Made by a program: the position numbers and the translations under genes. Positions 19,014 through 27,017 of a stretch of DNA of 64,000 nt are shown here, in pieces (within the stretch, counting starts at the first letter, position 1; every line of letters starts with the position of its first letter). The notes beneath the pieces were generated by a model. That model worked only from the letters and a program-made list of their open reading frames with translations. It was not told the DNA's origin and did not search any database. The DNA is from Lentzea sp. NBRC 105346 (GTDB lineage Bacteria > Actinomycetota > Actinomycetes > Mycobacteriales > Pseudonocardiaceae), in NCBI RefSeq assembly GCF_030269605.1, contig NZ_BSTQ01000003.1, positions 434,001 to 498,000 on the forward strand. Direction: 5' to 3'.

Positions 19014-20126
19014 TCAACTCGGATCCCATCCGCCGGCGGGCACTCGCAGCGTGAACGCACCGCAGCTGAAGCTCAACCCGAACGCCACGAGCAGCGCCTC
19101 ACCCGCCGACCGGTGCACCGGTTCCGCCAGCATCAACGGCACGGAACACCCGATCGTGTTCCCGTAGTCGCGCAACACCCGGTACGACGAAGCGACCTGC
19201 TCCCCGTTGTTCGGCACCCCGAACTCGGCGCACAGCCCGTCCAGGATCCGCGTGCTACCGGTGTGCAGCAACAACATCGACGCCTCACCGGGCGAGGAGA
19301 GACCGGTCCGCCCGGACGCGATCAGCGACTTGACCGTGGTGCTGGCGTAGTAGGTGCCGCGCGCGGTGACGTCCGGGCCGAGCGTGTAGAGCCGGCGGCC
19401 GTGCACGACCGGGATGTCGGAGCCGCCGTCGGGCACGGTGCCCAGCTCGGCGTCACTGGGCAGCGCGTTGGTCAGGTTCTCGACCTCACCGAACTCGGGC
19501 CCGTCGCCGTCGGCACCGAGCAGCATCGCCACGGACGCGTCACCGAAGAGGAACCCGTGCATGGCGTCGACGGTCCGCTGGCGGTCACTCTCCTCGGTGA
19601 AATGCCCGTACCGGCCGGGCAGCACCGGCGAGAGCGGCGTGATCGCCTCCATGAAGCACGCGAGCACGCGCTTGCCGGGGTTGGCGTTGAGGTACCAGCG
19701 CGCGGTCTCGACGACCTTCGCCAGCGCCGAGCACCCCATGTACGAGATGCTCAGGTTGGCCGCGTCACGCGGCAGCTCCGGCATCATCGCGAACACGTCG
19801 CACACCAGGCTCGGCAGCAACCGGCCCGGACTGCTCGTCACCCCGAGCACCAGGCCGATCTCGTCCGGATCGATGGAAGCGATCACACGCCGGGCGGCGG
19901 TCACAGCCATCTGGGTCGACGGGGCGTCCAGCACGGGGTCCGCGCCGTCGAAGAGGACCTGCGGGTAGTTGGCCAGCACCGAGTGGCGCTTCTCGACGCC
20001 GAGCTTGCCGAACATGTCCGTCAGCTGGTCGGTGAGGTGCCCGTCGGCGGCGGCGAGCAGCTCGTCGGTGGTGAAGTGCGGCCGCGGCAGCTCTGCGGAG
20101 ATGGCCTGCAGACGTGGGTTGATCAA
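19014..20126 (-). CDS. Type III PKS / KAS III-like condensing enzyme
   Basis: A 370-residue thiolase-fold enzyme. The Cys-His-Asn triad is visible as ISYMGCSALAKVVE (Cys), LLLHTGSTRILDGL (His) and VLRDYGNTIGCSVPLML (Asn). The LFGDASVAMLLGAD and LRDYGN motifs look more like chalcone-synthase-type (type III) PKSs than FabH. The reaction would be acyl-CoA or acyl-ACP condensation with malonyl units, inferred. The start is a TTG overlapping the upstream flavoprotein stop (TTGA), so the two are translated together. It lies inside the dcw cluster between ftsI and murE. A partial copy of its 3' end lies downstream. Confidence 0.85.
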   Translation of the reverse strand: MINPRLQAISAELPRPHFTTDELLAAADGHLTDQLTDMFGKLGVEKRHSVLANYPQVLFDGADPVLDAPSTQMAVTAARRVIASIDPDEIGLVLGVTSSPGRLLPSLVCDVFAMMPELPRDAANLSISYMGCSALAKVVETARWYLNANPGKRVLACFMEAITPLSPVLPGRYGHFTEESDRQRTVDAMHGFLFGDASVAMLLGADGDGPEFGEVENLTNALPSDAELGTVPDGGSDIPVVHGRRLYTLGPDVTARGTYYASTTVKSLIASGRTGLSSPGEASMLLLHTGSTRILDGLCAEFGVPNNGEQVASSYRVLRDYGNTIGCSVPLMLAEPVHRSAGEALLVAFGLSFSCGAFTLRVPAGGWDPS

Positions 20127-21379
20127 AGCTGGACCTCGATGTCGCCGTCTCGGTACTGGACTCGGGTGGTGCGGCCGGCCAGACCAGGATCCTCTGCCGG
20201 GTGATCCGCACGGAAGAAGAATCCGCGGCTCTCGGTCCGCGCCAACGCCGACGCGACGCACGCCTCGGCGAGAAGCAGCACGTCAGAGCCACGATTTTCC
20301 CGCGCCCAACGGAGAAAAGCGGTCATCGTCTCACTTGTCGAATTGTGGTCGAAACACGCTGCGAGACGTGCCCGCAGGTCCGGGAAATCGACGAAAGCAA
20401 CGGGCTCCTCCGGTATCGGCGAGGGCTTTCCAAGAGGCTCCAACCGTTCCGCGAGCATTCCGCCGGTGGCCAGGAAGACGAGCCACGGCAGTCCGGCGAG
20501 CGCGTCCGCGGCGATGTCGTAGCGCGCCTCACCCGTCGCGTGCAGGTTCTCGATCCCGCCGGCCAGACCGCCGTACGAGAACCCGCGCACGGGGCCCAGT
20601 TCGACGGTGACGTCCTTCAGCTGCGCCGTGTGGGGGACGCCCAGGTTCGACGTCCAGTACTCCCGGAAGAGGGCGAGATCCGTGCCCCGCAGCTCGATCG
20701 GCGAGCCGTCGCGCAACAGCCGGGCGCCGTCGAGGTCGAACGGGTAGAGCGGCCGCCGGCGCGTCCGGTCGCCGAGCGCGAAGCGCTGGAACAGCTCCAG
20801 GTTGGCCAGCGTCGCGCCGTGCCGCAGGCACGTGCCGAGCAGCGCGCCCGAACTGTTGGCGACGCCGTCGGCGAAGAGCCCGGAGAAACCGCCGGACGCC
20901 AGCACGACGTGGTTCGCGGCGATCGACCCGCGGTCGGTTCGCACGCCGTGGCAGACGCCGTCGCGGACGACCAGATCGGTGACGCGTGCCTCGACCATCC
21001 GTCCGGCGTAGTGCCGCAGCACGGTTGTGACGACCTCGTCGCCCGCGCCCAATCGGGGCATGGGCACCTGATGTCTGGGAATCAGCACACCTTCGAACGG
21101 CATGAGCTCGACGAGCGACCGTAGTTCGGCCAGCTCCCTCGGCAGGTGTCGTTCGATCAACGGGCGCAGCGCCGGATCCTGCGTCCCGGACGAGTCCTCC
21201 AGCGCCCGCACTGGATCTTCGACCAGCTGCCGGTTGAGCACGCACGCCGCCCACTCGCGCGAGACGGGTGGTTCGGGTCCGACGACGAGAACCGTGTCGA
21301 CGCCGCGCTGGGCGAGCCGGTACGAGAGCCAGGCGCCCGCGATTCCCCCGCCGACGACGGCGACCTGTGAGGTGATCAC
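20123..21379 (-). CDS. FAD-dependent oxidoreductase, NadB/fumarate reductase-like
   Basis: A 418-residue flavoprotein of the succinate dehydrogenase/L-aspartate oxidase superfamily. The FAD fold VAVVGGGIAGAWLSYRLAQRG opens the protein, and LASGGFSGLF and LRHGATLANLELFQ match the capping region of NadB-like enzymes. The C-terminus has a helical bundle. The GTG start (VITSQVAVVGGG) has GGAG upstream; an earlier ATG at 21403 adds eight residues. No nadA or nadC is nearby, so aspartate oxidation is less likely than a tailoring role with the coupled condensing enzyme. Confidence 0.8.
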   Translation of the reverse strand: MITSQVAVVGGGIAGAWLSYRLAQRGVDTVLVVGPEPPVSREWAACVLNRQLVEDPVRALEDSSGTQDPALRPLIERHLPRELAELRSLVELMPFEGVLIPRHQVPMPRLGAGDEVVTTVLRHYAGRMVEARVTDLVVRDGVCHGVRTDRGSIAANHVVLASGGFSGLFADGVANSSGALLGTCLRHGATLANLELFQRFALGDRTRRRPLYPFDLDGARLLRDGSPIELRGTDLALFREYWTSNLGVPHTAQLKDVTVELGPVRGFSYGGLAGGIENLHATGEARYDIAADALAGLPWLVFLATGGMLAERLEPLGKPSPIPEEPVAFVDFPDLRARLAACFDHNSTSETMTAFLRWARENRGSDVLLLAEACVASALARTESRGFFFRADHPAEDPGLAGRTTRVQYRDGDIEVQL

Positions 21380-21465
21380 GGCTCCGGATGCTATTGGTGA
21401 CAACCGCTACTAAAGTCGCTACGCGGTCCCTGACTTGGGTTCGAGCCATACCGGTGATGCCGGTG

Positions 21466-21485
21466 ATTGGGACTTTGGGCCCTTC
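21466..21485 (+). promoter_or_regulatory. DosR/DevR-box-like site upstream of the stress protein
   Basis: GGGACTTTGGGCCC (21469-21482) resembles the DosR (DevR) hypoxia box GGGACTWWAGTCCC, with mismatches only in the right half. It lies about 62 bp before the universal stress protein start, and USP genes are typical DosR targets. A second ACTAAAGT core with poor flanks lies at 21409-21416. A regulatory role is inference. Confidence 0.45.
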
Positions 21486-21546
21486 TGTCGATCACCTAAG
21501 ACGGGTGAGGTCAATACGGCAGGGGGTCGACGAGTTGAGGGCGGCG

Positions 21547-22362
21547 ATGACGAAGACGATCGACAGTGACGTTGCGGTTGAAGCCCGGCGGTTCTCCTTC
21601 TGGGCACCTGATTTCAGCCGCTCGGTCACGGTCGGCGTGGACACCTCCCAGGCGGCTTACCACGCGTTCGAATGGGCGGCACGGCACGCGTGGTCGTTGC
21701 GGACCGACCTTCAGGTGTTCCTCGCGGACCCGGCGGACGCGACCGTGCAGCGCGTGCTCGAGCGGCTGCCGATGCTGACCGCCCACTTCCGCCCCAGCGG
21801 CGACGACCCGGTCGCCGCGCTCGAGAAAGCCAGTGCGGACAGCGCCATGCTCGTGCTCGGCTGCCGGGGCGAACGGCACCGCAGCCTCGGCCTCGGCTCC
21901 CTGGTGCTCCCGGTCCTGCGGCGCGCGCGGTGCAGCGTCGTGGTCGTGCGCGGACGACCCCCGGCGATCCGCGGCGAATACGGTTGGATCACCGCCGCAG
22001 TCGGCGGGTGCGAGGACCCGGTCGTGCTGCGGCGCGCGGTCGAGCTCTGCCGCACCCGCCGGGCGCGTTTGCGCCTGCTGCACGTGCACCCGCCGCAGCC
22101 GCACGTCAGCGCCGTGCCGCGCGACGAGGTCGCGGTCCGGCGAGCGGTGCTGTTCCTGCGCACCACGGCGCCCGAGCTGACCCCCGAGGTGAAGATCGAC
22201 TCGCGTCACCCGCACGAGGCGGTCGCGTCGCTCGACAGCGACCTGCTGGTGGTCGGCCGGGGCGGCCAGCAGAACGGGGTCGGCCTGATCACCCGCGCCG
22301 CGCTCTACCACTCCTCGTGCCCGGTCCTGATCGCCCGCCCGGAACCCCAGGCCACCCTCTGA
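21547..22362 (+). CDS. Universal stress protein, tandem USP domains
   Basis: A 271-residue protein with two USP-like domains. The first starts at SVTVGVDTSQAAYHAFEWAARHA and contains ADSAMLVLGCRG then GLGSLVLPVLRRARCSVVVVRG. The second ends DLLVVGRGGQQNGVGLITRAA then CPVLIARPE. ATP-binding glycines are partly kept. In actinobacteria such proteins act in hypoxia or dormancy; here a DosR-like box is upstream. The ATG at MTKTIDSD is preferred to a distant upstream start. It is convergent with ftsI, separated by a perfect palindrome. Confidence 0.85.
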   Translation: MTKTIDSDVAVEARRFSFWAPDFSRSVTVGVDTSQAAYHAFEWAARHAWSLRTDLQVFLADPADATVQRVLERLPMLTAHFRPSGDDPVAALEKASADSAMLVLGCRGERHRSLGLGSLVLPVLRRARCSVVVVRGRPPAIRGEYGWITAAVGGCEDPVVLRRAVELCRTRRARLRLLHVHPPQPHVSAVPRDEVAVRRAVLFLRTTAPELTPEVKIDSRHPHEAVASLDSDLLVVGRGGQQNGVGLITRAALYHSSCPVLIARPEPQATL

Positions 22363-22378
22363 CTGACCGGGGTTAGTG

Positions 22379-22429
22379 CCGTTATGGCCACCATGACGGA
22401 CTTGAAGTCCGTCATGGTGGCCATAACGG
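22379..22429. repeat. Perfect 51-bp palindrome between convergent genes
   Basis: Arms 22379-22403 and 22405-22429 (25 nt each) are exact reverse complements around one base. The arm begins CCGTTATGGCCACCATGACG. It sits between the stop codons of the universal stress protein and ftsI, so it can act as a bidirectional terminator. The CCGTTA-GGCCACC core is shared with the palindrome at 59743-59795. Confidence 0.85.
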
Positions 22430-22433
22430 TTGT

Positions 22434-24320
22434 TCAGAGCTGGAGGATCGGCGTCTGCTCCGCGGACAGCGGCACCTGGTAGCGCTGCGCCAGGAAGGAC
22501 GCGATGTCGTGGAACAGCGGTGACGCGTTCTGCGACTTGGTCGGCGCGTCCAGCATGATCCCGACGACGTAGCGCGGGTTGTCCGCGGGCAGGATGCCGG
22601 CGAACGTGATCCAGTAGACCGAGCTGGAGTAGCAGGAGCAGTTCGGGTCGATCTGCTGCGCGGTGCCCGTCTTGCCGGCGATCTGGTAGCCCGGCAGCGC
22701 CGCCGCGGGCCCGGTGCCCGCCTGGCTCGGGTCTCGCGAGGTCTGGGTGACCCCGCGGAACATGTCGCGCACCGTGCGAGCCGTCTCGGGTGAGACGACG
22801 CGAACGCCGTCGGGCCGCTTCATCTCCGTGCGCGAGCCGTCCGTGCCGATCTCGGCGCGGATGATGCGCGGCGGGATGCGCAGGCCGTCGTTGGCGATGG
22901 CCTGGTACATGCCGGTCATCTGCAGCAACGTCATCGACAGACCCTGGCCGATCGGCAGGTTGCCGAACGTCGAGCCGGACCACTGGTTCAGCGGCGGCAC
23001 GAGCCCGGCCTCCTCGCCGGGCAGGCCGGACTGCGTGCGCCGGCCGAGGCCGAACTTCTGCAGCATCTCGGCGTAGCGCTCCTTACCGATCGCCTGCGCC
23101 GTCTTCAGCGTGCCGACGTTGGACGACCGGGCGAAGATCCCGGTGAACGTCATCGGCACGGTGCCGTGGTTCCACGCGTCCTTGATCGTGCGGTCGGCGA
23201 CCTTGATGCTGCCCTCGACGTCCAGCACGGTGTCCGGCTTGAACAGCCCGTCCTCGATCCCGGCCGACGCGGCGACGATCTTGTTCACCGAGCCCGGCTC
23301 GAACACGGCGGCGACCGAGCGGTTGCGGGTCTGGTCCACCGTCACGTTCTCGTAGTTCGACGGGTCGAACGTGTTGTCGTCCGCCATGGCGATGATCTCG
23401 CCGGTGCGCGAGTCGAGCACGACGGCCGAACCGTGCTTCGCGCCGCTTTTCGCGGTGTACTGGGCGACCATGTTCTGCACGGCGTGCTGGGTGTCGATGT
23501 CCAGCGTCAGCTCGAGGCTCTTGCCCGGTGTCGCGGCGATGACCTCGCGCTCGGTGTTCGGGATGACGAGCGTGTCGTCACCCTGCATCGTGTCGACGAC
23601 GCGCTGGCCCATCCGGCCGGCGAGCACGGTGTCCTGCGAGTTCTCGATTCCCAGCAGACCCTGCGTGATCGGCGGCTTCTCCTCGAGGCGCCAGTTGGCG
23701 TAGCCGACGACGTTCGCCCCGATGGTGTTGTCGGGGTAGATCCGCTTCGCCCGGTACTCCGAACCGATCTGCGCGTACTTCTTGACGATCGCCTGGGCCT
23801 TGCTGGGCTCGACCTCGCGGGCCAGCACGATGTAGCTCGTGTCCTTGGTGAGCTTGTCGTAGATCGTCTGCTCGTCGGTCTTGTCGCCGCTGACCTCGTT
23901 GCCCACCGTCAGGTTGATGAACTTCGCGATCTCGCGCGCACGGTCCTCGTAGCTCGGCAGGGTGTTCTTCTTGGCGCGCTCGGCGTCCCACGTCCTCCGC
24001 GCGGTCTGCGGCAGCGTGTAGAGCGCGCGCACCTCGATGCTGAACGCGAGCTGGTTGCCGTTGCGGTCGAGGATCGCGCCGCGCTCGGCGGGGATCTGTT
24101 GCTTGGTGGCGCGCTGCATCTTCGCCGCTTCGGACAGGGCCTCGGCCTGGAAACCCTGTACCTGCACCAGCTTGATGCCGGCGAGCAGCAGCGCGCCGAC
24201 GAGCAGGATGCGCCCGATGGCGATGCGGACGCGGCTGTTGCCACCCGCCCGCTTCGCCGGCCGGGGGCCGCGCACGGAGAGCGGACGGCGCGGTGCCCGG
24301 CCGCCCGGTGGACCCGGCAT
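22434..24320 (-). CDS. ftsI: Septal class B penicillin-binding protein FtsI (PBP3)
   Basis: The septal transpeptidase working with FtsW. The 628-residue protein has a basic cytoplasmic tail, one transmembrane helix near residues 34-52, and a dimerisation domain (AERGAILDRNGNQLAFS). The catalytic domain shows SxxK as FEPGSVNKIV, SxN as FARSSNVGTLK and KTG as IAGKTGTAQQI. The ATG overlaps the ftsL stop by one base (TGATG). It is separated from murE by three inserted genes. Confidence 0.97.
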   Translation of the reverse strand: MPGPPGGRAPRRPLSVRGPRPAKRAGGNSRVRIAIGRILLVGALLLAGIKLVQVQGFQAEALSEAAKMQRATKQQIPAERGAILDRNGNQLAFSIEVRALYTLPQTARRTWDAERAKKNTLPSYEDRAREIAKFINLTVGNEVSGDKTDEQTIYDKLTKDTSYIVLAREVEPSKAQAIVKKYAQIGSEYRAKRIYPDNTIGANVVGYANWRLEEKPPITQGLLGIENSQDTVLAGRMGQRVVDTMQGDDTLVIPNTEREVIAATPGKSLELTLDIDTQHAVQNMVAQYTAKSGAKHGSAVVLDSRTGEIIAMADDNTFDPSNYENVTVDQTRNRSVAAVFEPGSVNKIVAASAGIEDGLFKPDTVLDVEGSIKVADRTIKDAWNHGTVPMTFTGIFARSSNVGTLKTAQAIGKERYAEMLQKFGLGRRTQSGLPGEEAGLVPPLNQWSGSTFGNLPIGQGLSMTLLQMTGMYQAIANDGLRIPPRIIRAEIGTDGSRTEMKRPDGVRVVSPETARTVRDMFRGVTQTSRDPSQAGTGPAAALPGYQIAGKTGTAQQIDPNCSCYSSSVYWITFAGILPADNPRYVVGIMLDAPTKSQNASPLFHDIASFLAQRYQVPLSAEQTPILQL

Positions 24321-25081
24321 CAGTAATCTCCCGCCGTGCCGAGGACCTGCACGAGCCGTTCCTGGCCGTCGTGCGGCTGCTGCTGCCCCTGAACAGGCGG
24401 CTGCTGGACCTGCTGCTGCACCGGTGCACCCTGCTGGGCCGGGGGCTGCTGCTGGCCCTCGGCGGGCGGCTGCACCGGTTGCTGCTGCTGTTGCTGGGCG
24501 GGTGGCTGCTGGGCCTGGTCCTGCGCGGGCGGCTGTGCCGGTGGCGTCGTTGTCGTCGGCGTCGTCGGAGAAGACGGCGGCGGCGGCGCCGGCTTCGGCG
24601 GCGCCGAGGGCTTGCCGAACACCTCGATCGAGCCGTCGGCGTTCTGCCGCAGGCGCGCGGGATCCGGCGGCAGCACGAGGCCCAGCTCGGCCGCGCGCTT
24701 CGCCAGCTCGGTCGGCGACTCGAGCAGCGCCACGTCCTGGCGCAGCTGCTCGACGCGCAACGTCAGCCGCTCCTGCTCCGCACGGGCCTCCTGCAGCCGG
24801 TACGAGTCGGCCGCGGCCTGCGTGGAGAGGTACATGATCCCGGCCAGCCCGACGGCGAGCACGACCATGACCATCACGACGAACGGCGCCTTGGGGGCGG
24901 GACCGGCCGGACGCTGCTGGGCGGGCGTGCCGCGCAGGTTCTGCGCGCGCTGCGCCCGCCGGGCGTAGGCGCGCTCGGCCGCGGCGGAGCGCCGCCGGGC
25001 CCGGTCGGCCTCGTTCTTGCGCTCGCCGGTGCGGGAGCCGTCGCGAGGGGACGGCTCACCCACGTGCGGGAGTGCCGTCAT
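24320..25081 (-). CDS. ftsL: FtsL-like divisome protein with Pro/Gln-rich tail
   Basis: A 253-residue bitopic protein in the ftsL position. A basic N-terminus precedes one transmembrane helix near residues 67-85 ([20 protein letters not shown]). A leucine-zipper-like coiled coil ([20 protein letters not shown]) and [19 protein letters not shown] follow, typical of FtsL. The last hundred residues are low-complexity Pro/Gln/Thr, as in the mycobacterial FtsL. Start and stop overlap rsmH (ATGA) and ftsI. Confidence 0.88.
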   Translation of the reverse strand: MTALPHVGEPSPRDGSRTGERKNEADRARRRSAAAERAYARRAQRAQNLRGTPAQQRPAGPAPKAPFVVMVMVVLAVGLAGIMYLSTQAAADSYRLQEARAEQERLTLRVEQLRQDVALLESPTELAKRAAELGLVLPPDPARLRQNADGSIEVFGKPSAPPKPAPPPPSSPTTPTTTTPPAQPPAQDQAQQPPAQQQQQQPVQPPAEGQQQPPAQQGAPVQQQVQQPPVQGQQQPHDGQERLVQVLGTAGDY

Positions 25082-26031
25082 GTTCTTTCTCCAATCCGTT
25101 CCGCTGCCCTGAGCCGCACCGGGGCGGCCCGCGGGTTCTCCTCGATCTCCTGCTCGGTCGCGAGTTCCGCGCCCCTGGTGAGCAGCTTCAGTTCGGGTCC
25201 GTGGCCCGGCAGTTCGACCGGCAGACCGGCCGGCGTGCGCGACGTCGCGAGCTTCGCGATCGCCTGCTTCACCATCCGGTCCTCAAGGGACTGATAGGAC
25301 TCGACGACGATCCGCCCGCCCATGCCCAGCACTCCGAGCGCGGCGGGCAGCGCCTGCCGCAGCGACTCCAGTTCGCCGTTGACCTCGATGCGCAGCGCCT
25401 GGAACGTCCGCTTGGCCGGGTGGCCACCGGTGCGCCGGGTCGCCGCGGGAACGTTGTCGTACAACAACTGCACGAGCCGGCCGCTGTTGGTGAACGGCTC
25501 GCGCGCGCGTTCGCGGACGATGGCGCCCACGATCTTCTTCGCGAACCGCTCCTCGCCATAGTCGCGCAGGATCCGGATCAGGTCGCCGGGTGCGTAGGTG
25601 TTGAGCACATCCGCGGCCGTCATGCCGGTGCCAGCGCTCATCCGCATGTCCAGCGGCGCGTCCTTTGAGTACGCGAAGCCGCGCTCCTCCGCGTCCAGCT
25701 GGAGCGAGGACACGCCGAGGTCCATCAGCACGCCGTCCACCTTGGACAATCCGAGATCGTTGACGGCGTCGGCGATCCGGTCGTAGGTGACGTTGACGAG
25801 GTGGACCCGTTCACCGTGGACACTCAGCCGCTCGCGGGCCAGCTCGATGGCCTGCGGGTCACGGTCGAGCCCGATGAGGGTGAGCTGGGGGTGCGCGCGC
25901 AGCAGGGCGTCGGAATGGCCACCGAGGCCGAGCGTGGCGTCGACGAGGACGGCGGGCTTGCCGGTCAGCGCCGGGGCGAACAACTCCAGGACGCGGTCCA
26001 GCAGCACGGGCACGTGCTGCGGTCGCTCCAT
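25078..26031 (-). CDS. rsmH: 16S rRNA (cytosine(1402)-N4)-methyltransferase
   Basis: Methylates N4 of C1402 in 16S rRNA with S-adenosylmethionine (formerly MraW). The 317-residue enzyme begins with [13 protein letters not shown]. It contains [16 protein letters not shown] (SAM motif I), [14 protein letters not shown] and [13 protein letters not shown], and ends with the [15 protein letters not shown] motif. The ATG is preceded by GAGAGGA. It is coupled to ftsL and lies 152 bp below mraZ. Confidence 0.97.
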   Translation of the reverse strand: MERPQHVPVLLDRVLELFAPALTGKPAVLVDATLGLGGHSDALLRAHPQLTLIGLDRDPQAIELARERLSVHGERVHLVNVTYDRIADAVNDLGLSKVDGVLMDLGVSSLQLDAEERGFAYSKDAPLDMRMSAGTGMTAADVLNTYAPGDLIRILRDYGEERFAKKIVGAIVRERAREPFTNSGRLVQLLYDNVPAATRRTGGHPAKRTFQALRIEVNGELESLRQALPAALGVLGMGGRIVVESYQSLEDRMVKQAIAKLATSRTPAGLPVELPGHGPELKLLTRGAELATEQEIEENPRAAPVRLRAAERIGERT

Positions 26032-26183
26032 TGCAGGTTCCTCTCCCCGAAACGCTCATCGGGTGGCGTCAGGTCCCCGCCCGCCCGTCGAACCTGGCGC
26101 CGGGGAAGGTGCGCCAGGGCCGATAGTCGAGCGGACCGAGGCCTCACGGCACCCGAATCGCGTTCTCCCACTCACCCCGTGTG

Positions 26184-26615
26184 TCAGAAGACGCCCGGTA
26201 TGACCTCCTCCCGAGCCTCCGCGTAGGAGTCCTCGTGCTCGTCGAGGTAGGTCTGCCAGGCCTGCGCGTCCCAGATCTCCAGCCTGGTGAACGCACCGAC
26301 GACCACGCACTCCTTGGTCAACCCGGCATACCGGCGCAACTCCGGTGCGATCAGGACGCGACCCTGACCGTCCGGACGCTGCTCGTCCGTGCCCGCGAAC
26401 AGGTAGCGCTGGTAGGCGCGAACCGCGTCGTTCGTGAACGGCGCCTCCGCGACCTTCCTCGCCATCTGCTCGAACTCCGCTCGCGGGAACACGTACAGGC
26501 AGTGGTCCTGGCCCTTGGTGACCATCAGACCTCCCGCCAGTTCGTCCCGGAACTTCGCAGGCAGTGTCAGCCGGCCTTTGTCGTCCAAGCGTGGGTGATG
26601 AGTGCCGAGGAACAT
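26184..26615 (-). CDS. mraZ: Transcriptional regulator MraZ
   Basis: First gene of the dcw cluster; a ring-forming SpoVT-AbrB-fold DNA-binding protein that represses its own operon in other bacteria. The 143 residues carry two AbrB repeats, with the family motifs [17 protein letters not shown] and [18 protein letters not shown]. The ATG has a strong SD (GGGAGGTGA). The upstream promoter carries phased TGGNG repeats matching the known MraZ operator pattern. Confidence 0.96.
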   Translation of the reverse strand: MFLGTHHPRLDDKGRLTLPAKFRDELAGGLMVTKGQDHCLYVFPRAEFEQMARKVAEAPFTNDAVRAYQRYLFAGTDEQRPDGQGRVLIAPELRRYAGLTKECVVVGAFTRLEIWDAQAWQTYLDEHEDSYAEAREEVIPGVF

Positions 26616-26655
26616 CGGCCTTCACCTCCCAGCCGGGCGACGGACCGGCAGTGGA

Positions 26656-26707
26656 ACCCCCGTAGCCCCACCGGCCGCCACAGTACCCCACTTTTCACCA
26701 CAGTCAA
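26656..26707 (-). promoter_or_regulatory. mraZ promoter overlapping a MraZ operator
   Basis: On the minus strand, TTGACT (26702-26707) and TACTGT (26680-26685), 16 bp apart, form a good vegetative promoter. Three boxes GTGGGG, GTGGCG and GTGGGG (26686-26691, 26676-26681, 26666-26671) follow at exactly 10-bp intervals, with a weaker fourth G-rich box at 26656-26661. TGGGN repeats separated by 5 bp are the described MraZ binding site. The overlap with the -10 region predicts autorepression of the cluster. Confidence 0.75.
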
Positions 26708-26925
26708 CGCTGAAACGGGTGTACACGCAGGGAGTCGTGACCCGTTTGTGCTGGTAGCCGTGGTGGTGTGTCGTGGGGGGATGGTGGGGGAGCACGTGCG
26801 GCATCACCTTCGCAGGTGAGTCGCAGCACGGCGTTTGCCACTCGGATGGCCTAGCAAATCGCCCCAAAACCAGTCTTTGAGACGGAAAGGTGGGGGAACC
26901 TGGAGTGGAGGGTTTGAACCTCTGG

Positions 26926-26953
26926 TTGACCGGAGGTGTAGGGCTCTTAGCCT
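26926..26953 (+). promoter_or_regulatory. Candidate promoter for the moxR operon
   Basis: TTGACC (26926-26931) and TAGCCT (26948-26953) are 16 bp apart, and would give a leader of roughly 58 nt before the moxR start. A second TTGACA (26958-26963) lacks a clear -10 partner. The rest of the 402-bp divergent spacer between mraZ and moxR contains nothing else I recognise. Confidence 0.35.
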
Positions 26954-27017
26954 CGGTTTGACACACTGCGTGAAACGCTCACACGTCCGTGTTCCGGACG
27001 CGGCTGCTGGAGGTCGA

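Noticed and set aside
20123-21379. Annotating the flavoprotein as L-aspartate oxidase NadB
   Set aside because: No nadA or nadC neighbour, and conservation is limited to the FAD and capping regions, so only a superfamily call is justified.
26820-26960. Possible tRNA T-loop or c-di-AMP riboswitch in the mraZ-moxR spacer
   Set aside because: GGTTTGAACC lacks the rest of a cloverleaf, and the GGGGAACC word is not accompanied by the other conserved riboswitch segments.
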